In this document: piece after piece, positions 34,183 to 44,129 of the stretch
Numbering within the stretch: the stretch's first letter is position 1
Layout of the letters: every line of letters starts with the position of its first letter
DNA from: Scolecobasidium constrictum UM 578
Taxonomy: Eukaryota > Ascomycota > Dothideomycetes > Venturiales > Sympoventuriaceae
DNA: 64,000 bases
NCBI GenBank assembly: GCA_000611715.1
Contig: AZYM01000091.1
Span: 245,861 to 309,860 of the forward strand
Reading direction: 5' to 3'
Translations under genes and position numbers: made by a program
Notes under the pieces: generated by a model
The model's input: only the letters and a program-made list of their open reading frames with translations
Database searches by the model: none
What the model was told of the DNA's origin: nothing

Positions 34183-34633
34183 CCTTCCAGGCAAGCGACC
34201 AGAGGATCCGGTTTAGTGAAAGATTTTGGCGATGCCCAAGGTTGAGACGAGATATGCTTTTTTTATCTATCCAGTAATCAGTTGATCCATACTGTAGATC
34301 TCAAGCATCAACTATCGGGACTCACTTGGCAGATTTTGACATGACAAGCTGATTGGGTGCAACATGTGTTCATATTGTACAGTATGGTTGATTTCCGCAT
34401 GCTGACCACATGACTGCATTATTGTCCAATAGCTGAAGGACATGCGGAACTTTAAAAAATGTCATAACAGGATGTATCTCAATTGCCCTGTGGTGTCTGG
34501 AAAGTGGGCCACTGTACCTATAAAGCGCGCTTGCTTCGCCCTCAGCAGCTTCTGTCCACACTTTCATCTTACTACGAAAGCACGATACTACGAGCTTACA
34601 GAACCAAGGTGCCTGATATTCATCATCATCGAT
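34183..34633. other. Intergenic region
   Basis: About 450 bp, AT-rich with T runs near 34256-34266. Probably holds the promoter of the zinc-finger gene; a TATA-like ctataaag lies near 34518. Confidence 0.4.
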
Positions 34634-35116
34634 ATGCCACTCAACCAAGCTGGCCACCCACCGCGCCCACCACAGACCGAAAAAACCTGGTCCATGTTCC
34701 CAACCGGTCACGACGCAGTGTCAGCCTTGCTTGAAGAAGTTGGTCTGCTCTTCGCCTTCCATGAAAATGATGACAGCGACTGCGAGGAGGACTACGACAC
34801 GAATATCACGGGCCGATTCAAATGCCGTAATGGTGCTTGCTCGACGAGAGGATGGTCAAGCAAGCTGGTGGCCATCACAATACGCATGTATTATGGGAAG
34901 CAGTACAACGCAAGGGTATATCATCAAAGGTGCAAAGCTTGCAACACTCTCAGCGAGCCAGAGTTGAATGAGACGTACGCGGAAAGGGTTGCGTATCGTC
35001 TCAAAAGATGGAGTGGGGTGGAAGTGGAGCGGCCGCAATACTCCGGGCAGCAAAGCAAGGCTCCCCATAAGAGCGAACTCTGTGAAGGATGCAGGAATGG
35101 CCACTGTCGAGGTTAG
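34634..35116 (+). CDS. 3CxxC-type zinc-finger protein
   Basis: A 160-residue single-exon protein. The zf-3CxxC domain fills the second half: TGRFKCRNGACSTRGWSSK (first Cys pair), VAITIRMYYGKQYNARVYHQ, RCKACNTLSEPEL (second pair), YAERVAYRLKRWSGVEVE, and PHKSELCEGCRNGHC (third pair). The fungal family has no firmly assigned role; zinc binding by the three Cys pairs is expected from the motif. Start is taken at MPLNQAGHPP because the upstream in-frame part lacks conservation. No frame breaks. Confidence 0.85.
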   Translation: MPLNQAGHPPRPPQTEKTWSMFPTGHDAVSALLEEVGLLFAFHENDDSDCEEDYDTNITGRFKCRNGACSTRGWSSKLVAITIRMYYGKQYNARVYHQRCKACNTLSEPELNETYAERVAYRLKRWSGVEVERPQYSGQQSKAPHKSELCEGCRNGHCRG

Positions 35117-36259
35117 ATGGGAATGCAGCCAGTTACAACCCCATGGTGCGCCCAGAGTTGACATTGTAGTACTAAATCACGGTATGCCCCACAGGATTCC
35201 CCCTTAGTTTTATTGTGCTTATGCTCAACGAATTCGGGACACACATTGGGTTTTTGGACAGCTCAGTTCAGGCGGTGGCGGTAGCAGTGGCAGTGGAAAA
35301 TGGTCTTCCTTCTCAAGGGGCTTCAGGCAAAAGATGAAAAGTTTACAAAAAAGGTAATGAGACACGGGAACAAGCAGAAACCTGCACGAAGACAGACGTT
35401 ATTATGGAGGCAGACAGGATTGAATGTGCTAGCTGTTGCACGAGCCATCGCACATCCTGTGTTTCATGAAGTGAGAATGTTTGAACTGGCATGGTATGCA
35501 AATGTAAACAACAGGGAATATATGAAGCGACAGATGTTGAGTCTGGTCTATGCTGTGCAAGCTACTGCCCTACTGTCGTACTCATTGTACCGTATACTTC
35601 TTTGCAGGGTGCTATCGATGATCCTTTGCACATGGTGATATATTGCCTGCGGTGGAGTAGACATGGCTGGGCTACAAGGCTCTGAGTTTTGCACTAGGGA
35701 CCAAAACTCCAGGATCCAGTGTTTGATGGCTCTGAACTTTGAACCAGTTCGGATGTAATACTCCTCCCCGTGTGTATGGGAGTTGGTTCGTGCTAATCGC
35801 AGCGGCGTTGAGTTTTGGGTCATCGCTGCTGAGTTGGTTGCCAAAAGAATGTTTTCTATTTTGCAATCAGCCCTTTTGTGCGACCTGCAGGGAAGCAACA
35901 AAATACTTTGGCCGGATGAAGAGTCCCGTTGGAGAGTCCGACGGATCTGCGTCTGACTGCAGCATCGGCTCTACCAAGCTCCATTATTTAAGTCGCGCAT
36001 TCTTCTCATGACGACTAACAAAAGGTTACTTACCCGAAAGCGCGAATGGCGCATATTGCGTTACTTAACGTTGGCTCTGTAGCCGGTGTACCTCCTTGAC
36101 GCGGGCTAAACTTTATTCGAGTATCAGGTCTCTTCTCTCTTACTATTTGGGCATGTCGACTTTTGCGTAAAGCATCGTTAGTATAGTCATTTACTATCGC
36201 CAGATCAACACGTCAGTATAACCGAACAAGAATCGATATATGAGTGGGTACGACGTATA

Positions 36260-36449
36260 GAGTGGCAGACGTGCTTTATGAGCGTTGTTTAGGACATAAA
36301 TCTGCATATCTCGCATATATCCTATTACTATGGTGGTCGGATTCGTCAGCACATGCAGCAGTGAAGGCTGTATTTGCCAAATGATAGGCGGTGAAACGGT
36401 GGTCGGTGAGGTCCTCAATATATATCGTACATGGGTCTTGTATCGCCAT
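36260..36449 (-). pseudogene. Relic of the RNase III-domain gene (5' end)
   Basis: From an ATG at 36449 the minus strand reads MAIQDPCTIYIEDLTDHRF, then NTAFTAACADESDHHSNRI. This matches the start of the intact RNase III-domain gene at 41198 (YIEDLIGHQF, TTAITAAGADEFDHHGNRM). A deletion near ARYADL shifts the phase, after which IYVLNNAHKAR matches LYVLNNSHRAH. Only the first 60 or so codons remain, in the opposite orientation, showing an inverted partial duplication. Confidence 0.72.
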
Positions 36450-36669
36450 GGCGATGAAAGAATAAAAGGACGCTATCACACTGGAAATCCAAGAGCTCAA
36501 CGTGGCATAAATTAAAGTCGTGGCATAGGACGAGCGGAATGCTCTCGCTAAGATATACTAGTCCCATTAAGGAGGGTTACTACAGAACCGTTGGTCGAAC
36601 ATTACAGATCAAGTCTAGCGCGCCAAGGTCATCTGTTCCGCTAGTAGGAGAAAGCTACAAACGCCGCAG

Positions 36670-36779
36670 ATGACCGAGAACGCAATGATTGAATAGGCTA
36701 ATTGCAGTGACTCCAGCCACATTTCCCTCGGCAGTCCATCTCATGAAGTATCTTCCCCGTTCTGCCGATCGTGGTAAGT
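36670..36779 (+). pseudogene. Relic of exon 7 of the chromodomain recombinase gene
   Basis: About 110 bp align with 15381-15490 almost without gaps, e.g. atgacc.aga..g.aatgatt at the start and tgccgatcgtggtaag at the end. The match includes the preceding intron's cag and the following splice donor, so the source was genomic DNA, not mRNA. The relic has a stop (TAG) and many substitutions. No other exon was found next to it. Confidence 0.7.
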
Positions 36780-37405
36780 TATGAATGTTCAATGTCGCAA
36801 TCCAGGCTATCATGGAGCCTGAAGCATGAATGCAGCATAATCTCGCCGGTCGGTTAGCAGAGCTTAGGATCAATCAGTAAACACACTTTTTCGCCAGAAT
36901 CAGCGCCGCTCCCGCCCTACACCACAGTGTGACTTCATCGGAGAGATTACAGATGGGAAGAAGGTGAAGTCAGGGGAGCAACAAACAGAGCAAGCTCTTT
37001 GAGGATAAGCGCGCTAGAAGCAGTACGACAACTGTCAGCCGACTTACGTGGACCTTTGTTCTCGCCTGGACTAGAACTCACTTTAAGGTTTCCAGATCAC
37101 GCCTGAGTGGATTGATGGTGTTGTTACACTACATGAGGAGATCCTGTCCAGATCCAAATCCCATCGTGTCGTCCTCTGATTGGTTTCATCATGAGAACCT
37201 TGCGAGCAAAGGTTCTCTTGGATTACGTAGATAGTACTGTTGCAAGAGTGTCTGTCGTGGATCCACTACGACATTTTTATCCAAAGAAGCTCGACTTCTT
37301 ACATGGGTGCCGCATGTAAGTCGCACAATAGCCCCATCGCACTTGCACGGCAATTGCGTAGCTACAGGAATCACACTTCAAGGCTATTCATTTGCATCGT
37401 TAAAG

Positions 37406-38266
37406 ATGTCTTCTGAGAGCATCAATGCACTTGAGCATGGTTCGAATGACAAGTTCGAGGGTGAAGAGCACGCAGTCCAAGATGAAAGTCAGAGCGCACC
37501 TGAGAGCATGGCCGTCCTGCATCAAGATAACAATGTCATGCGCCCGGCATTGTTTGACTGCATCCTCGATGCCCCATTGCTGATCAAGAAGCGGAAGGAT
37601 CGAAATCTTCTTTATTCAGAGGAAGAGCCCTACACATCCAACGAATTCTCTCTGACGAATGAAAGCTATCTCATGTCCCAAGTTGTCGCAATCGAGATTG
37701 AGGAGAAAATCTACTTACTACACTCGTCTCTGCTTTGTCAGAAATCGAAGAAGTTCAAGAAAACTCTTACCAGCAAGCTCACAGAAAGTCATGATCTGAA
37801 GATTTGTCTTCCAGAAGAGTCTTTTGATCACTTTCTGCATTTCGTGGAATTCCTCTACACACCGGGATGGAAGCTGAGCTGCCAAAATAGCTCCGATCTC
37901 ATCTTTCTCCTTGATCTATACTCGGTGGGAGAGCGTTTGTATGCGCGCGACTTCCAAGGCTCAATTCTTCGCAGTTTTATCGACAACATCACGACTTATG
38001 AGCTGGAGAGTTCCCAGTTATGTCGTTTGCTTACTGTTGCATGCAACGACATTACTGAGCGCCATCCGAAAGATGATCCGGCCCGCGAACATGTGTTCTG
38101 GCTTGCCGCAGCGAAGCTAAGTCGTCTCCAGAAGTCCGAGGATTTCCAGCAATTACTCGCTGCTGAGCCGGAGATAGCACGACACCTTGCGTTGAGGGCG
38201 GGAGATGGGACCAGCAAGAAGCCTCCAAGTCCATTCGGTAGGAAGACTCATGATGACTGGGACTAG
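37406..38266 (+). CDS. BTB/POZ-domain protein
   Basis: A 286-residue single-exon protein starting MSSESINALEHGS. The BTB fold spans about residues 88-200: VVAIEIEEKIYLLHSSLLCQ, SKKFKKTL, FDHFLHFVEFLYTPGW and LIFLLDLYSVGERLYARDFQ. This is the divergent fungal BTB type expected to mediate protein contacts, perhaps with cullin-3; the partner is unknown. The C terminus is polar and short (KPPSPFGRKTHDDWD). It is smaller than, and different from, the BTB protein at 25911. No frame breaks. Confidence 0.8.
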   Translation: MSSESINALEHGSNDKFEGEEHAVQDESQSAPESMAVLHQDNNVMRPALFDCILDAPLLIKKRKDRNLLYSEEEPYTSNEFSLTNESYLMSQVVAIEIEEKIYLLHSSLLCQKSKKFKKTLTSKLTESHDLKICLPEESFDHFLHFVEFLYTPGWKLSCQNSSDLIFLLDLYSVGERLYARDFQGSILRSFIDNITTYELESSQLCRLLTVACNDITERHPKDDPAREHVFWLAAAKLSRLQKSEDFQQLLAAEPEIARHLALRAGDGTSKKPPSPFGRKTHDDWD

Positions 38267-38640
38267 GGCTATGTTTGTGGAGTAACGAAGCAAAATCGAT
38301 GATGATTGAACCATGTCGTGGGGGATAATTAAGACAAAGCCTGCACGATGTATCCCAGTTCCTGATTAGGTCGAAGAGGCTCATGGCCATGTTTATTAGC
38401 AGGTTGAACGGTTATTGAACGAATGATTTCACTTTACGCACAAAATGTTTTGCTGGCAGCCCTGCCGTCTGTTGATAAATGCGCTAAGCTAAGATATCAT
38501 GGGAAAAGAAGTTTGTGTGCGTGGACAAGTACGGCAAGGCCAAAAACGACAAGAACCTGATGGCTCATATCGCCAGTTCACCTACACTGGTGATTATTGT
38601 TCTCAAGGGCGGTGACGATACGTGGCCCAGAGGCAATTCA
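38267..38640. other. Intergenic region
   Basis: About 370 bp; nothing recognised. Confidence 0.4.
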
Positions 38641-38649
38641 CAAGGAAGA

Positions 38650-39060
38650 GAAGATATCAACATCGCACTGCGAGGAACTTGGCAAATATAAGCTTGCGGT
38701 TGACGCACTGATTCAGTTTCAAAACACTTGGTGTCGCAAAACACGACGAGCTACTAGCGAACTCGCATTCGAGGCCGTACCAGTTTATTCGTGGGCTACC
38801 GTGCGCGCCATCAAGTTCTTTGTAGAATCTCGATCTCGTTTTCGAGTTCCGAAAGGCTGACTTGGTTGTACTCGAGCTTGAGCGCGACCTCGTCTTCAGT
38901 TTCGAGGTGATGGCCTGCATAAATTAGCCGCCTTGTCATAAATATTCCGGGTATGCTCTTACATATACCTCGCCGTACGAGCCACCACCGAGTTGAGAGT
39001 CCAACTGATATATGTCTCGCAAGATCAGAGGCGTCATAGTAAGGAAGAAGGGAGCATCTT
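38650..39060 (-). pseudogene. Casein kinase 1-like fragment, frameshifted
   Basis: The minus strand reads YQLDSQLGGGSYGEVY (glycine loop), a likely intron of about 45 nt, then GHHLETEDEVALKLE (the AIKLE lysine strand of CK1) and ENEIEIL. One phase over it continues FYKELDGAHGSPRINWYG and LECEFA, matching the CK1 order YKxLxGGxGIPxxxWFGxE. It stops before the catalytic HRD loop. Truncation and phase changes make it a relic. Confidence 0.6.
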
Positions 39061-39700
39061 GACAACGGACAATACGTGCTTGTTGACTGCATACTGCAAG
39101 CTGTCAAGAGAAGTTGAATGGGATGTGCTTGAAAACTGATACGCACGAGAGTGGTGAAAACCCCACTGTTTTGGATGATCGATAGGGCTGATGCGATGGG
39201 TGCCGATCGTTGCACAACACGGGAGGATCTGAAGTTCATCATAGTCGGAGCTTGGCTATTTTTAGCAGATCGGTCAGCGCCGCATGTGGAGCCACTCGTG
39301 GAACTTACTTAAAAGAGAGATCTTGGGGACCAATTCAGGCGCCCTCCTGTGGTCCCCAAATGCTGGAGCCGAGAAAATCCAACCTCGACCCTGGTTGAGC
39401 TTGTTCTATTATCAGCAACGCCCTAGGTCCACTCAATGGGACTTGAATAAGTTACAGCTTTACTGCATCTTAATCGTACTCCGAGATCGTCTCGCCTTGA
39501 CCAGTCCTTGTCATCTACGCCGTGGATCATGGTAGCAACTTTGATCGTATCAACAGCGATGAAAGATACTTTGCTAGACGGAGAATACGATCCTTTTAGC
39601 CCTGAAGCACGACCACTTCATTGGAAACAGAAGTGGATTCTTAGACACATTGTAAAGCAAAGATCGGTCGAATCGTCAAGTCGGTGATGCAGCGATTGTG
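39061..39700. other. Intergenic region
   Basis: About 640 bp without recognised features. Confidence 0.4.
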
Positions 39701-40627
39701 ATGTTAAAGGGAGGACATTTCACTTCGACCTCGTCAACTGGAGGACACCACCCAACCGTATCGACATCGTCTGGAGGAAGAAACCAGGACGATCAGTGCC
39801 GTGACGCTGCCTCACATGTTTTCTTGATGTCTGCAGCGGCAAAGAAGGAGAGATTGCCGCTGCAGAAGCCGGGCCACCATGAAGGACAAGGCAAGGACAT
39901 CAGCGTACTCGAAAATGCTGATAAGTCAATTACAAGTCCAGAAATGCTGAAGCTTACGAACGATACAAACCCAAATAAGCGTCCCCCGAAACGACGACGC
40001 TGCAAGTCCGCTTCCGCAATCTCCCCCGATGCATCTCGTCTACCTATGCGCACCCAGCATCGTCTACTCACCAAGGTGCAGGAATTTATGGAGCAGGCAT
40101 GCTATAATTTCGCATGTGCTATGATGCCTGCACTGCTACAAGAGAAGGGTTGGGATTGTCCAGAATGTGTTGAGCTGAACTTGTGGCCTCCGCTCCTTCA
40201 GCGCTATGAGCATAAGTTAAGTTCTGCGGGTGTTCTAGCGCTGGGAAAGCCCTTTCGCGAGGTGCTTGCAAGCATGACGGAACTCCGGCATACTGTTGTT
40301 CACAGGGCCCGCGTACCAGCAACGAAAGTCAAGCGCTTTATGTTGGAGGCAGAAACCATTGACAAGCTCTTTGGCGTAGCTCATAGCGACGTGTCTTTTC
40401 TACGACTAAAGCGGATAACACTTCCAGTGCTCGAAGAGTTCATTCAAACCACTGATTTACTCGCTTTCTCTCTGGCAGAAGAGAAGGCTGCGATCGCGAC
40501 TGCACGGGCGCAGCTAGATCGTCGCGAAGAGGTTATTGTAGCAGAAATAAACCAAAAAGGGATGGAACAGGAAGCAGCAGTGGGTTCAGCATTGGAAAGG
40601 GCTATGGACTCTTTGGAGCACAATTGA
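39701..40627 (+). CDS. Fungal protein with HEPN-like Rx4H motif
   Basis: Up to 308 residues in one exon; a later start at 39827 (MSAAAKKERLPL) is also possible. The first 110 residues are low complexity with a basic cluster (KRPPKRRRCKSAS) that may be a nuclear localisation signal. The rest is helical. The central stretch ELRHTVVHRARVPATKVKR contains Arg-x4-His (RHTVVH), the signature of HEPN ribonuclease domains, in a helix as HEPN requires. A C-terminal coiled coil (about residues 265-305) follows. Related fungal proteins are often mislabelled as cytochrome c1. RNase activity is inference from the motif alone. It lies just upstream of the RNase III-domain gene. Confidence 0.65.
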   Translation: MLKGGHFTSTSSTGGHHPTVSTSSGGRNQDDQCRDAASHVFLMSAAAKKERLPLQKPGHHEGQGKDISVLENADKSITSPEMLKLTNDTNPNKRPPKRRRCKSASAISPDASRLPMRTQHRLLTKVQEFMEQACYNFACAMMPALLQEKGWDCPECVELNLWPPLLQRYEHKLSSAGVLALGKPFREVLASMTELRHTVVHRARVPATKVKRFMLEAETIDKLFGVAHSDVSFLRLKRITLPVLEEFIQTTDLLAFSLAEEKAAIATARAQLDRREEVIVAEINQKGMEQEAAVGSALERAMDSLEHN

Positions 40628-41197
40628 CCAGTACCAGAGCACAGCTTCCAATAATGGAATGTGTTACTTTGGGATCCTTGTTACAATTGGGAGTCGTAAT
40701 GATCAAAAGCCTGGCACAATTAAGCAAGCTCCCGCTACGCAAGAACTGTATCGGTGAGGAGACGTGGAGATCATCATTGATATTGCATACGCATAAGACG
40801 AGTCGTATCGAAGGTGTTGATGCGTGAAAGTACCTAACACTGATAGATTCCAGTATATTGTAGGGGGTCTGTAGGTCTGCGACAACTCTCCCCAACCAAG
40901 CTCCAATGAGGATCGGAGACTGCCTGCGGGGTTATGACAAAGTAGCCAGCAGTCTGGTTTGACGACTCATCACTATTCAGACTTCAAACATTCGATGTCG
41001 TCATCAGAAGCTTTGGTCTAATTGGAAGTTATTAATTGAAGAATTCAAAAGCACTACAACCACAGAATGAGAAGGAGTTATTGGAGTAGCAGATTGAATT
41101 TATCGTGATTCGATCGCCTGCTTCACGAAATCTTAACCCCGTAGCTCGCTAGTCTAAGACCTGGACTGTGCGATTACGTTCCTTACCCGCTTTTGTC
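40628..41197. other. Intergenic region
   Basis: About 570 bp; expected to hold the promoter of the RNase III-domain gene. No repeat or RNA gene seen. Confidence 0.4.
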
Positions 41198-43342
41198 ATG
41201 GGCACGCAAGTCGATGTACGATATATCGAGGATCTCATTGGGCATCAGTTCGCGAACCAGCAGTGGGCAACTACAGCCATTACTGCTGCTGGAGCCGACG
41301 AATTCGATCATCATGGCAACAGGATGTGCGCAAGATACGGCAGGTTGCTCATTGAGCTCTACGTCTTGAACAACAGTCATCGAGCACACGCCCCTCCCTG
41401 TGTGTAATGTTCCACAGACGTTGCTGCCACCTCGTGGATTTTGCGCTGAGAATGATGATATAGCGACGGTGAACGACCGTACTGCCGACGCCTTACGCAA
41501 GAAGCGTCACGCTCAAATAGCGAGAGAGAAAGGAGTCGATACCCGCATGAGGTTCAGCCCGAGGCAGAGAGACGATCCGGCAACAGATACCACATTGAGC
41601 AACGCCATATGTGCCATAATTGGAGCGGCATGGCAAGATTCCAAGGATGTTAGAGCCCCTTTCAAAGCTATTGAATCTCTTGGGTAATTCTCTTTCTCCC
41701 CTGTCCATGTCGCAGAGTGGCAAAGCGCCAGTTAACCTGTGCAGGCTAGGAGACTCAAGGCAGCTTCTTGCGCCAGATTCTAGCGTTGCTGATGATTTGA
41801 ATCTTTTTCGGAGCACCTCATCGGACCAAGGTGAGGTTGCTGAACCCTGAATTGCCCATGGACATGGACTAACTTGTGATCTTGAAGACATCAGCTGGGC
41901 GATCGAGTCAGCGGCGATTTCTGAAAGCCCAACTCCGTTACTGACTCCTGCGATGCAGGAGTCTCATTCCGTACCCGTGGAAGCGGGTATCTCACTGTCT
42001 GACCTGAGAATTTCTAGTTCACAGTCTCTCACAAATTCGCCTTCCGAGTCCTTCTTCCACGTGTACCCTAGCTTGGACATAGGAACACTTTTAGCGAGTA
42101 GATCGCAGTCACCCATTCCTGCTACACCTCCCATCATGTTCGTAGATGGTCCTGTAGAGGCACTCGAGCCTATACCATCTATAGTAGCGGCCAATTCTGA
42201 AAACAGTACAACAAGCAACAGAAACGGCTCTGCTGAAGGTATGCAAGCTGTTGGAGACCAGGAACAGGCAGCCGAAACAGTGCAGCGCAGCTGTGCAAGA
42301 AAGCGAAAAGCGCCCAATACAGAACGAACCTCAAAGAGGATCAATAGCCAGGACAAGCAAGCCCCTCGTAGGGAACGTGAATGCGTACAAGTGAAAATCT
42401 TCATCGAGAGGGAACAGGAGAAGTGTGCGCAACTCAACATCCCGTACGATGATCGGAACTATCTATCCCCAGCAGTGGGCGAATGGATTGCCACGTTAGA
42501 AAAAGAAGACGAACGAGCTGCCGTAAGCATGATATCTATTGCAATCGGTAGTGCTGAATCCATTGCTATACTGCAACGAATTCTTGTTAAGAGCAGGGCG
42601 ATGGACTGGCAGACCAGACCAGGGGACGATCTTCCCCTAGTGGAACGGGTCCGGGAGATTCGACAACTCGGCGGCTGCATTGCGTCTTGTCAATTCCTGC
42701 AGCGGTGCCACATTTGGAAGCTGTACAAAGATGTCGTTCACAAAGCTGCCAGCCAAGAAACGGGCTTTGTTGTTCTCACCTCGGAGAATATCACCACTCG
42801 AAAGGGAGGGAGAGCAGGCAACCCTAAGAACTTTCGTGCTTCCGAAATCACAAATGCCATGATCTGTGGGTTGTCATCCGAGGTCGAGGCGAACAGCTCA
42901 GAGCATTCAAAAGAGCGTCGTTACTACACCAGACTCCGTAGACTTGGTCAGCGGCTGGATCTTCTTGTGGAGACGTTTGGGTTTGGTGTTCTTGGCTTGC
43001 TGCAGACCCAAGACCCTCTCGAGGCTGTCGACGTCAGTATCAGGATCAACGACGAAACGTGCGTATTCTCGGCTGCTTGGATTCGGGTTATACTAACTTA
43101 AGATCAGGATCTTGCTGCCGACGGAGAAGACATTCAAGTCCTGTGTCCAATTTCTCGACGAGGCTCAGGGGAACAGGATTCGCGAGTTCAGCTCGGCTGT
43201 GGAAGATGCAGTCAAGAGTATCTTCAACTGCGCGCAGCCAGGACCAGTCAAGTTCCCCCTTGAAACAGTCGAACAAGTCCAGATCCTACGACAGCCCAAA
43301 GGTTCTGCTGAACTCTTGAAGTTACTGACAGGCAGCCTCTGA
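41198..43342 (+). CDS. Fungal RNase III-domain protein with long C-terminal extension
   Basis: Starts MGTQVDVRYIEDLIGHQF. The N-terminal part has the RNase III shape seen in a fungal family: TTAITAAGA, HHGNRMCARYGRLLIELYV (place of the canonical LEFLGDAVL), an intron near 41393-41450, ADALRKKRH, and ISNAICAIIGAAWQDS-like NAICAIIGAAWQDSKDV (place of xDxxEAxIGAxYLD). The usual catalytic acidic residues in these two motifs are largely absent, so it may bind rather than cut dsRNA. Introns at about 41684-41745 and 41831-41887 link in frame to a roughly 500-residue extension: Ser/Pro-rich, then basic (RKRKAPNTERTSKR), then helical. A last intron (donor GTGCGT near 43058) joins ILLPTEKTFKSCVQFLDE to the end. 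No frame breaks. A 5' relic lies at 36260-36449. Confidence 0.75.
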
Positions 43343-44129
43343 TCCTCTATGGAAGGAAAGTGAGAAAATGCAGAAGTGATGATATGAAAGTGAATGACTG
43401 CAGATATAACGGCCAACATTAATCCTTTGGGCGAAGATTAGTTTTTCATCTTGTTTCAGCAAAGCTTACTTGTTTTCTTCCAAGCACTATCTGCAATAAG
43501 GCCCAGTGTTATATTCTTGAGAACGGAGAGTTCAATTTGGTTTATCCCAAATATTGGAGTTCGCCAGGACGATGGTCATAGGGAAGAAGATCGAAGGATA
43601 GACTGTGGCCACAGTCCGCGGGAGATGGCGAGCTATTGAGGAGGACCGCATGTCGTCGTCCAGGATCGTTGTAGCCACGGAGAAACAACTGCATGGAAAC
43701 ATGTTGCTCCCGAAGTCAGCTTGCTATGACGATCAATCAACACATAACCCGCAGCGCAGAGTGCACAATCCGCGCGACACCGCAGACTTTCACGTGCTGT
43801 AGTAGTCTAACCGAATCTGGCACATTACTGTCAGAGGTCATTTTTAATTTCACGGATCGGGCCTAGCGCGCTCACGCGAATCGAACGCTTGTTTATATCA
43901 AACTCAACCCACGTTACTCTGTTCCTTGAAGCCAACCAGGAGACTATCTTTCCTTTAGAAAAAAAAAAAAAAATCACTGAGCTGTACTCGCTACCTCATT
44001 TACTGTATTCGAAAGAGAAAGGAGGACTCGCTCGGCGTGAACATGCTGCTTCGCAGAGACTGATGCTCGATCCAGGACCATGATAAAGGATACCAGATAC
44101 GAGAAGCGGAGCAACAGTCATTGCGCCAC
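43343..44129. other. Intergenic region with poly(A) run
   Basis: Convergent 3' ends of the RNase III-domain gene and the Dicer gene. An uninterrupted run of A at about 43960-43972 is a simple repeat; no retroposon body is recognised next to it. Confidence 0.5.

Larger units (their letters stand above)
35117..37405. other. Gene-poor stretch with relics
   Basis: About 2.3 kb without an intact gene. It contains relics of an RNase III-domain gene (36260-36449, minus) and of the chromodomain recombinase gene (36670-36779, plus), listed separately. The remainder (35117-36250, 36780-37400) shows nothing recognisable. Confidence 0.6.

Noticed and set aside
43955..43975. Poly(A) run as a retroposon tail
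   Set aside because: No upstream LINE, SINE or processed-gene body and no target duplication were recognised.
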